Of a stretch of 20,067 nt of DNA, positions 8,456 to 13,363 are shown piece after piece. A program made the translations under genes and the position numbers. Numbering within the stretch: the first letter of the stretch is position 1; every line of letters starts with the position of its first letter. This DNA comes from Bacteroidales bacterium (lineage in GTDB: Bacteria > Bacteroidota > Bacteroidia > Bacteroidales > UBA12077): contig JASGMZ010000024.1 of the NCBI GenBank assembly GCA_030156305.1, positions 1 to 20,067 on the forward strand, read 5' to 3'. The notes beneath the pieces were generated by a model that searched no databases, was not told the DNA's origin, and saw only the letters and a list, made by a program, of their open reading frames with translations.

Positions 8456-8584
8456 TTATAATTTTTCGGGTTTACATAAACTCTTTTTCTTTTTAGCCTG
8501 TAGTCCGCACTTTTTACATGTAAATTTCACCTTTTCCGGTTTTGTATCTTTCACTTTTTCTTTTTTACAGAGTTTTTCTGCCAT
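8456..8584 (-). CDS. 42-residue zinc-ribbon-like small protein
   Basis: An ATG at 8584 opens a frame of 42 codons ending in TAA at 8456. The product is very basic and rich in lysine. It contains FTCKKCGLQ, a CxxC knuckle with Cys23 and Cys26, plus Cys5 and a late Cys in SLCKPEKL. The CxxCG knuckle followed by a further CKP resembles a small zinc ribbon, though a second clean CxxC is missing. Similar lysine-rich short cysteine proteins seem familiar from Bacteroidota genomes, but I cannot name a family. It stands divergent from the LexA-like gene and 44 bp ahead of the 5'-nucleotidase gene. Coding status rests on the cysteine pattern, the tidy start and stop, and the otherwise empty space. Confidence 0.6.
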   Translation of the reverse strand: MAEKLCKKEKVKDTKPEKVKFTCKKCGLQAKKKKSLCKPEKL

Positions 8585-8675
8585 AGAGAATATTTTTTTA
8601 TTGTAACAGCAAACACGACAAAATGTTTCTAAAAAAGTACCTGCTACCCATTTTCATAAATTTTAATATCCATCC

Positions 8676-8706
8676 TTGGTTTTTATGTATATTAAGTGTA
8701 TTTTTG
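8676..8706 (+). promoter_or_regulatory. Predicted Bacteroidota promoter of the SOS cassette with TGTAT repeats
   Basis: TATTTTTG at 8699-8706 matches the -7 consensus TAnnTTTG exactly. TTGG at 8676-8679 stands 19 bp upstream, the usual spacing for the -33 element TTTG. Transcription would begin near 8712, at or just after the proposed ATG at 8710, so the message may be leaderless or translation may begin slightly later. TGTAT occurs at 8686, 8697 and 8707, spaced 11 and 10 bp, over the promoter; this could be an operator read on one DNA face. Confidence 0.5.
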
Positions 8707-8709
8707 TGT

Positions 8710-9339
8710 ATGCTTAATTCTGTTTCAACTAAAGAAATTACCGCATTACGGGTGATGAGGGATTTTCTCATGAAAAACGGGCGTATGCCGAGTGTTCGAG
8801 AATTGATGAAAGCGATGAATTATAAATCGCCACGTTCGGCTGCAGTTATTTTGCAACAACTTATCGATAAAAAAATACTGAGCAAAAAACAAGATGGCAG
8901 CCTGCAGTTTGCCCAATACGAATTTGAAAACGAAATAGACCGTGAGCAAACCGTAAAAGTTCCGCTATTAGGAAGCGTTGCTTGTGGTGCACCCATATTA
9001 GCCGAAGAAAACATCGAGGCTATGATTGCCGTATCAACCAAAATAGCCAAACCAACCAATAAATATTTTTTATTGAGGGCTACAGGCGACTCTATGGATA
9101 AAAAAGGAATTAACGATGGGGATATGGTGCTGGTAAAACAACAATCCTCTGCCGAAAACGGAGATATTATTGTTGCCCTTATTGATGATGAAGCAACCAT
9201 TAAAGAACTAAAAGTAAATCAGCATAATGTGCTTTTACTGCCACACTCATCAAACAAGGAGCATACACCTATTATTCTCACTAAAGATTTTAAAGTACAG
9301 GGAGTAGTCATATCAACAATTCCCGGCTATACACCATAA
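8710..9339 (+). CDS. LexA-like S24 self-cleaving transcriptional repressor
   Basis: The protein has 209 residues from the ATG at 8710. A winged-helix DNA-binding region spans about 5-60 (MPSVRELMKAMNYKSPRSA resembles the LexA PSVREI helix), followed by an S24 peptidase domain. The self-cleavage site is Ala91-Cys92-Gly93 in SVACGAP. The nucleophile is Ser128 in GDSM, and the general base is Lys165 in EATIKE. RecA-stimulated cleavage would inactivate the repressor and release the cassette after DNA damage. The frame is open upstream to an ATG at 8623, but those 29 codons are hydrophobic, have no LexA counterpart and overlap the predicted promoter, so I reject that start. It heads the series umuD, umuC and SRAP. 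It is either the cell's LexA or a dedicated cassette regulator. Confidence 0.85.
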   Translation: MLNSVSTKEITALRVMRDFLMKNGRMPSVRELMKAMNYKSPRSAAVILQQLIDKKILSKKQDGSLQFAQYEFENEIDREQTVKVPLLGSVACGAPILAEENIEAMIAVSTKIAKPTNKYFLLRATGDSMDKKGINDGDMVLVKQQSSAENGDIIVALIDDEATIKELKVNQHNVLLLPHSSNKEHTPIILTKDFKVQGVVISTIPGYTP

Positions 9340-9359
9340 AAATCTTTACAGTAATAACA

Positions 9360-9380
9360 ATTGGGGAATATCTCCCCAAT
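9360..9380. promoter_or_regulatory. Candidate operator: inverted repeat before umuD
   Basis: ATTGGGGA (9360-9367) and TCCCCAAT (9373-9380) form a perfect 8-bp inverted repeat with a five-base spacer. It sits 20 bp after the repressor stop codon and 37 bp before the umuD ATG. There is no following T tract, so it is not a normal terminator. The dyad size suits a dimeric repressor, though the same motif is not visible in front of the repressor gene itself. It could also be an RNA hairpin in the polycistronic message. Confidence 0.5.
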
Positions 9381-9417
9381 CTATTCAACCAACTTTATAA
9401 ACAACAAACAACATTTT

Positions 9418-9846
9418 ATGGCCCAGGTAAACATTCACACTCCGGATACGAAAACAACCCTCGAAATACCATTTGCAGCAACGAATATACCTGCGGGGTT
9501 CCCTTCGCCTGCAGATGATTATTTAGAAACACCGCTCGACCTGAATAAAAAGCTGATACGGAATCCGGGAGCTACCTTCTTTGCACAAATTGTCGGTTCG
9601 TCGATGGAAAATGCAGGAATACATGATGGAGATATTGTGGTTATTGACAAATCTATAGAACCACAAAACAACTCTATCCTGGTTTGCAGTATCGATGGAG
9701 AGTTTACGCTAAAACGATTTAAAAAGGCAGATGATGAAACCGGCTATTTAATGCCGGATAATCCGGATTATGAACCCATTAAAGTAAACCGGCACAATCA
9801 TTTTATTATCTGGGGAGTAGTAACTTATACCATACATAAACATTAA
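9418..9846 (+). CDS. umuD: UmuD, S24 family subunit of DNA polymerase V
   Basis: The protein has 142 residues, close to E. coli UmuD (139). The cleavage site is Ala26-Gly27 in NIPAGFPSPADDY, where E. coli has Cys24-Gly25. The catalytic pair is Ser62 in GSSM and Lys99 in FTLKRF, matching Ser60 and Lys97. After RecA-driven self-cleavage, UmuD' binds UmuC to form the translesion polymerase. The open frame extends upstream to a TTG at 9361, but that extension begins inside the palindrome and lacks family similarity, so the ATG at 9418 is preferred. The gene follows the repressor by 78 bp and precedes umuC by 4 bp, so umuD and umuC are surely cotranscribed. Confidence 0.92.
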   Translation: MAQVNIHTPDTKTTLEIPFAATNIPAGFPSPADDYLETPLDLNKKLIRNPGATFFAQIVGSSMENAGIHDGDIVVIDKSIEPQNNSILVCSIDGEFTLKRFKKADDETGYLMPDNPDYEPIKVNRHNHFIIWGVVTYTIHKH

Positions 9847-9850
9847 CAAG

Positions 9851-11116
9851 ATGTATGCTTTAGTGGATGCCAATAACTTTTATGTCTCGTGCGAAAGGGT
9901 TTTCAGGCCTGAGCTTAACGGAAAACCCGTAGTTGTTCTTTCCAACAACGATGGGTGTATTATTGCCCGCTCCAATGAAGCCAAAGCATTAGGCCTGAAA
10001 ATGGGCGAACCGGCTTTTAAAAGAAAAACATTTTTACAAAAACATCATGTGCACATATTTAGTTCCAATTATGCCTTATATGGCGATATGAGCAAACGGG
10101 TGGTTCAGGTGCTCAAAACTTACTCGCCGGCCATTGAGATATACTCCATTGATGAATCTTTTCTTGATTTATCGGGCTTTTATCAAGCTAATTATGAGTT
10201 ATTAGGAAAAAATATCAAAGAAAAAGTTTACAAACACACCGGGATACCTGTTGGAGTAGGCATAAGCACCACCAAGGCCCTGTCAAAAATTGCCAACAGA
10301 ATCGCAAAAAAAGAAAAACAATACCAGGGAGTTGCTGTACTCAGTACTGCACGAGATATCAACAGGGCTTTACGCAATACTCCCATTGATGATGTTTGGG
10401 GCATTGGAAGACAATACTACAAGTTTCTACAATCAAAAGGAATCTTTACGGCTTATGATTTTACCTGTATGAACGATAACTGGGTGAGAAAAAACCTTAC
10501 GGTTACAGGCTTACGCCTGAAAAAAGAGCTACAAGGGATATCCTGTATTCCGTTAGAAAGTGTTCTTCCGGCAAAAAAAGCCATTGCCACCACCCGTGGA
10601 TTTGGAAAAATTATTACCGACAAAAAATACATTAGGGAAGCGGTGGCTACCTATGCCACAAGATGTTCCGAAAAATTACGAAAACAAAAGTCAGTAGCCA
10701 ATATTCTTACGGTATTTGTACATACCGACCCTTTTAAAGATAATGAACCCTATCACTATCTGTCAAAAACCATAAACCTGGAATTTCCTACTAATAGTCA
10801 GAAAGAACTCGTTAAGTTTGCCCTTAAAACCCTGGATTTAATCTACAGGGAAGGCTTGCGGTATAAAAAGGCAGGAGTTATTGTCAGCGGGCTGGAAAGT
10901 GCAGAAAGCATACAAACCAGTTTATTTTATCATGTAGATATAAATACCAACGAGCAATTATCCAAGGTTATGGATGGGATTAACGAAAAATATGGCCGGG
11001 ACAAAGTTAAACTGGCCGTTCAGGGTAACGGGAAAGAATGGAAACTAAAACAGGAAATGCTCTCGGCCAGATACACCACCCGATGGAGTGATATACCCAA
11101 AATAAAATGCGGATAA
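9851..11116 (+). CDS. umuC: UmuC, Y-family catalytic subunit of DNA polymerase V
   Basis: The protein has 421 residues, like E. coli UmuC (422). The Y-family palm is intact: Asp6 in LVDANNFY, and Asp101-Glu102 in YSIDESFLDLSG, the metal-binding carboxylates for nucleotide transfer. The N-terminal FYVSCERVF and SNNDGCIIARSNEAKALG segments are UmuC hallmarks. A thumb and helix-hairpin-helix region follows (DDVWGIG near 179), then the little-finger domain. QTSLF at 355-359 resembles the sliding-clamp-binding peptide. The C-terminus ends with the RWSDIPKIK segment typical of UmuC. With UmuD' it would copy past replication-blocking lesions at the cost of mutation. It starts 4 bp after umuD. Confidence 0.96.
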   Translation: MYALVDANNFYVSCERVFRPELNGKPVVVLSNNDGCIIARSNEAKALGLKMGEPAFKRKTFLQKHHVHIFSSNYALYGDMSKRVVQVLKTYSPAIEIYSIDESFLDLSGFYQANYELLGKNIKEKVYKHTGIPVGVGISTTKALSKIANRIAKKEKQYQGVAVLSTARDINRALRNTPIDDVWGIGRQYYKFLQSKGIFTAYDFTCMNDNWVRKNLTVTGLRLKKELQGISCIPLESVLPAKKAIATTRGFGKIITDKKYIREAVATYATRCSEKLRKQKSVANILTVFVHTDPFKDNEPYHYLSKTINLEFPTNSQKELVKFALKTLDLIYREGLRYKKAGVIVSGLESAESIQTSLFYHVDINTNEQLSKVMDGINEKYGRDKVKLAVQGNGKEWKLKQEMLSARYTTRWSDIPKIKCG

Positions 11117-11153
11117 ACAGCATCCTTTTATTACCTTTAATCAAAAAAATATT

Positions 11154-11888
11154 ATGTGTTTTTATTATTGCCTGACAAAAAAGAATCCCACTCAATTAAT
11201 TGAAAACAAAGTTATCCGGGAGGAGCAGCTCAGCTTATTCGACAATACTTTTTTGGTAAACGGTTTTGAGCATCCGGCGATGCCGGTCATCACAGACGCA
11301 AAACCCGGCGAAATTCAATTTCTTCGTTGGGGAATTATCCCACACTGGGTAAAAGATAAAGAAACAGCCCATAGCATAAGAAACAACACCCTGAATGCCA
11401 AATCGGAAACCATCTTCGAAAAAGCCTCCTTTAAACATTCCATAAAAAATAAACGTTGCCTGGTTTTATGCTCAGGCTTTTTCGAATGGCAAAAGGTAAA
11501 AGGCAAAAAATATCCGTATTATATCAGCTTACAAAACGATGAGGTGTTTGTTTTTGGAGGGATATGGTCATCCTGGGCCGATACTGAAAGCGGTGAAATA
11601 ATCAATACGTATGCAGTAATTACGGTAGAAGCCAATGAGCTGATGAGTAAAATCCATAATACCAAAAAAAGAATGCCTCTAATTCTGGAACCAGCAAAAG
11701 CACTACAATGGATAGATAAAAATAGCACAGAAAAAGAGATTAGAGAAATGATGAAACCTATAGATGAATCAAAAATGAAAGCCCATACCATCAAAAAATT
11801 TATGCCGGCAAAACCCGACGATTCTTCTAACCCGGAAATAATTGCATACTATCATTACCCGGAACTAATTGATTTTATTTCTTCGTGA
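11154..11888 (+). CDS. SRAP/HMCES-family abasic-site processing protein (YedK-like)
   Basis: The protein has 244 residues of the SOS-response-associated peptidase (SRAP) family. Cys2 directly after the initiator Met is the residue that forms a thiazolidine link with an abasic site in single-stranded DNA. The other active-site residues are visible: Asn81 in TLNAKSE, Glu111 in SGFFEWQK and His168 in IHNTKKRMP. The RWGIIPHWVKD segment is also typical. In E. coli YedK and human HMCES this crosslink protects abasic sites during replication. The gene starts 37 bp after umuC on the same strand, so it is the last member of the damage cassette. Placement of SRAP genes next to SOS polymerases is an established pattern. 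The gene ends 25 bp from a convergent gene, with no clear terminator between. Confidence 0.94.
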   Translation: MCFYYCLTKKNPTQLIENKVIREEQLSLFDNTFLVNGFEHPAMPVITDAKPGEIQFLRWGIIPHWVKDKETAHSIRNNTLNAKSETIFEKASFKHSIKNKRCLVLCSGFFEWQKVKGKKYPYYISLQNDEVFVFGGIWSSWADTESGEIINTYAVITVEANELMSKIHNTKKRMPLILEPAKALQWIDKNSTEKEIREMMKPIDESKMKAHTIKKFMPAKPDDSSNPEIIAYYHYPELIDFISS

Positions 11889-11913
11889 GCTTAAGATAAA
11901 AAACAACTCCATC

Positions 11914-12660
11914 CTAATAAGTATCAAAAGAAAATGTATAGGAATCTTTAATAATATAAGGATTTCCCATAGATGTTTTCATCTGGGCATAAATAGTAAT
12001 TGTTTTAGTATCTTTTACCCGGGAGGGGATGTGAAATTCTAATTTTCCAATCCCGTTTTTTACTGGGATTTCAAATAAACGCTCTTTCCCATCAGTTCCT
12101 TTCAGCTCTTGATAAAACTTAACCTTTTTAGAGTGGTTGGATAACTGACAGGTAATAATATAAAGATTTTGCTCTCTTATTAAATCATTGGTATTAAATA
12201 CAATATGCGGATAATTGGTTAACAACTTTACATTTTTATTATATTCTTTAAGCCCGATTTGAGGCTCATTATTTTTATAAGGTATTTCAGCCATTAATGT
12301 TCCGTCTTCGTAAAATAATTTCCTTACCCCTTCAATTTTATTATTTTTATATTGAGTAATTCGATAAGGTTTTCCGCTCTTGTAGTACCAAACAGCCTCT
12401 CCTTCTTTCATATTATTTACATAATTCATGACTGTATGCAATTCGCCGGTAACATAATATCTCTTAGCAGGCCCGTTTTTACGCTTATTTTTAAACGTTA
12501 TCTCAGATTTAAGATTCCCGTTATCGTAATATGCTTTTTTAATTAGTGCTTTATCTTCTTTGTCTTGAGTATTCTTATCCTTGTTATTATTTTCAACGTT
12601 ACATGAACCGGCTACGATAATTATAATAATAAGCGGAATAATAATTTTAACTTTTTTCAT
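11914..12660 (-). CDS. MORN-repeat (YwqK-like) lipoprotein
   Basis: From the ATG at 12660 the protein has 248 residues. It opens with a lipoprotein signal whose lipobox VAGSC precedes a polar Asn/Asp/Lys linker. Residues about 40-155 hold at least four MORN-variant repeats, each with a Y-x-x-G-x-L/K core (YDNGNLKSEI, YVTGELHTVM, YKSGKPYRIT, YEDGTLMAEI), as in proteins labelled YwqK-family antitoxin. The last 90 residues look like a beta-sandwich and lack a recognised motif. It is probably an outer or inner membrane surface lipoprotein; the antitoxin label is inherited from the family name and no toxin gene is adjacent. An upstream in-frame ATG at 12693 lies ahead of the likely -7 element (12681-12688), so the shorter start is chosen. 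Confidence 0.8.
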   Translation of the reverse strand: MKKVKIIIPLIIIIIVAGSCNVENNNKDKNTQDKEDKALIKKAYYDNGNLKSEITFKNKRKNGPAKRYYVTGELHTVMNYVNNMKEGEAVWYYKSGKPYRITQYKNNKIEGVRKLFYEDGTLMAEIPYKNNEPQIGLKEYNKNVKLLTNYPHIVFNTNDLIREQNLYIITCQLSNHSKKVKFYQELKGTDGKERLFEIPVKNGIGKLEFHIPSRVKDTKTITIYAQMKTSMGNPYIIKDSYTFSFDTY

Positions 12661-12680
12661 AGGAGTGAATTTTTGTGATT

Positions 12681-12688
12681 CAAAGATA
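12681..12688 (-). promoter_or_regulatory. Predicted -7 element of the MORN lipoprotein gene
   Basis: Read on the minus strand, TATCTTTG is an exact TAnnTTTG match. It would start transcription near 12675 and leave a leader of about 15 nt before the ATG at 12660. The nearest TTTG upstream (12713-12716) is 24 bp away, longer than the usual 19-21, so the -33 element is poor. Confidence 0.5.
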
Positions 12689-12758
12689 CACATTTTACTA
12701 AAAAAGGCTGCTCAAAACATCCAGATAACATAGAGAAAAATTATAATGACTAAATATT

Positions 12759-12940
12759 TAGTGCATCTTAGAAAACACCAGTTTTTTTTAGTGGCGTAAT
12801 AAAAAACGTCAAGAACAAGGCTTGCGAAGCATTGGCAGCCAGGAGTTTACTGACGTAAATGACTAATTGCCAATGCGAGCGTAACGCAGTTATTGACGTT
12901 TTCTTATAGCCACTATTTAGTATGTTTTGAGTAGCATCTA
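12759..12940 (+). repeat. Palindromic MITE-like repeat, copy 2 (full length)
   Basis: This 182-bp element can fold as one nested hairpin about its midpoint. The outer arms are TAGTGCATCTTAGAAAAC and the imperfect partner ending GTAGCATCTA. Next come TAGTGGC (12789-12795) with GCCACTA (12909-12915), then CGTCAA with TTGACG, then GCATTGGCA with TGCCAATGC, and last TTTAC (12846-12850) with GTAAA (12855-12859) around the loop TGAC. It has no open frame of its own. It lies in the divergent gap between the MORN lipoprotein and the acyltransferase fusion gene. Copy 3 differs from it by four substitutions and one T indel over the shared 157 bp. A non-autonomous transposon derivative (MITE) is the best guess; no parent transposase is in the window. 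Confidence 0.85.
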
Positions 12941-13263
12941 TTTTTATGACGTTTTACGCTATCTAAAATACAAAAACAGCAAAATACACTTGTACCCCGT
13001 TGGGATAAATTTTTGACAGATTGGTTGTTTTATTTCCATTTTACTTTATTTTTTTTAATTAACATTATAATTATTAGTTATCGATAAAACGAAAATATTA
13101 CAAATTTTTTTTTTATTACCTGGTAAACTTTTAATCATTACTGAGTTCTAATCATTGAAAATGATGTTTATTTATCAATTTGTTTTTTTGTAAAATTAAT
13201 GTTGATTCTTTCGAACAATTTGTAAATTATAAGGTTGTAGATATACAGGGTTTTAATATATTT
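12941..13263. other. AT-rich intergenic stretch without recognisable gene
   Basis: Between repeat copy 2 and the promoter of the acyltransferase fusion gene I see only very AT-rich sequence with long T and A runs and no open frame or strong hairpin. It probably serves as the upstream region of the fusion gene. Confidence 0.5.
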
Positions 13264-13294
13264 TTTCCTTATACCATAAAAATGTTTAGCTTTG
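13264..13294 (+). promoter_or_regulatory. Predicted promoter of the acyl-activating fusion gene
   Basis: TAGCTTTG at 13287-13294 is an exact TAnnTTTG match. TTTC at 13264-13267 stands 19 bp upstream as a one-mismatch -33 element. The start would be near 13300, giving a leader of about 60 nt. Confidence 0.6.
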
Positions 13295-13350
13295 CACCTT
13301 GTTTTAGTAAATATCTATCGGAAAAAATAAATTAATGAAGGGCTAAATTT

Positions 13351-13357
13351 AGGAGAG
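13351..13357 (+). promoter_or_regulatory. Strong Shine-Dalgarno site (unusual in this window)
   Basis: AGGAGAG at 13351-13357 precedes the ATG at 13364 by a good spacing (8 nt from AGGAG). A TTG at 13361 is in frame immediately before the ATG and is too close to be favoured. Most other genes here lack such a site. Confidence 0.65.
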
Positions 13358-13363
13358 CAGTTG

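Noticed and set aside
8623..8709. N-terminal extension of the LexA-like protein (29 hydrophobic residues)
   Set aside because: It has no LexA counterpart and overlaps a well-spaced -33/-7 promoter; the DNA-binding domain begins just after the ATG at 8710.
9361..9417. TTG start extending UmuD by 19 residues
   Set aside because: It begins inside a perfect inverted repeat and adds residues absent from the UmuD family; an ATG at 9418 gives the expected length.
11914..12660. Antitoxin of a toxin-antitoxin pair
   Set aside because: The family label includes antitoxin, but the protein is a lipoprotein and no small toxin gene is next to it.
12759..12940. Integron attC site
   Set aside because: The element is strongly palindromic, but the conserved attC end motifs (RYYYAAC and GTTRRRY) are not at the ends, gene orientation between copies is mixed and no integrase is seen.
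13361..13363. TTG start of the acyltransferase fusion
   Set aside because: The ATG immediately after it has better spacing from the AGGAG site and is the stronger start codon.
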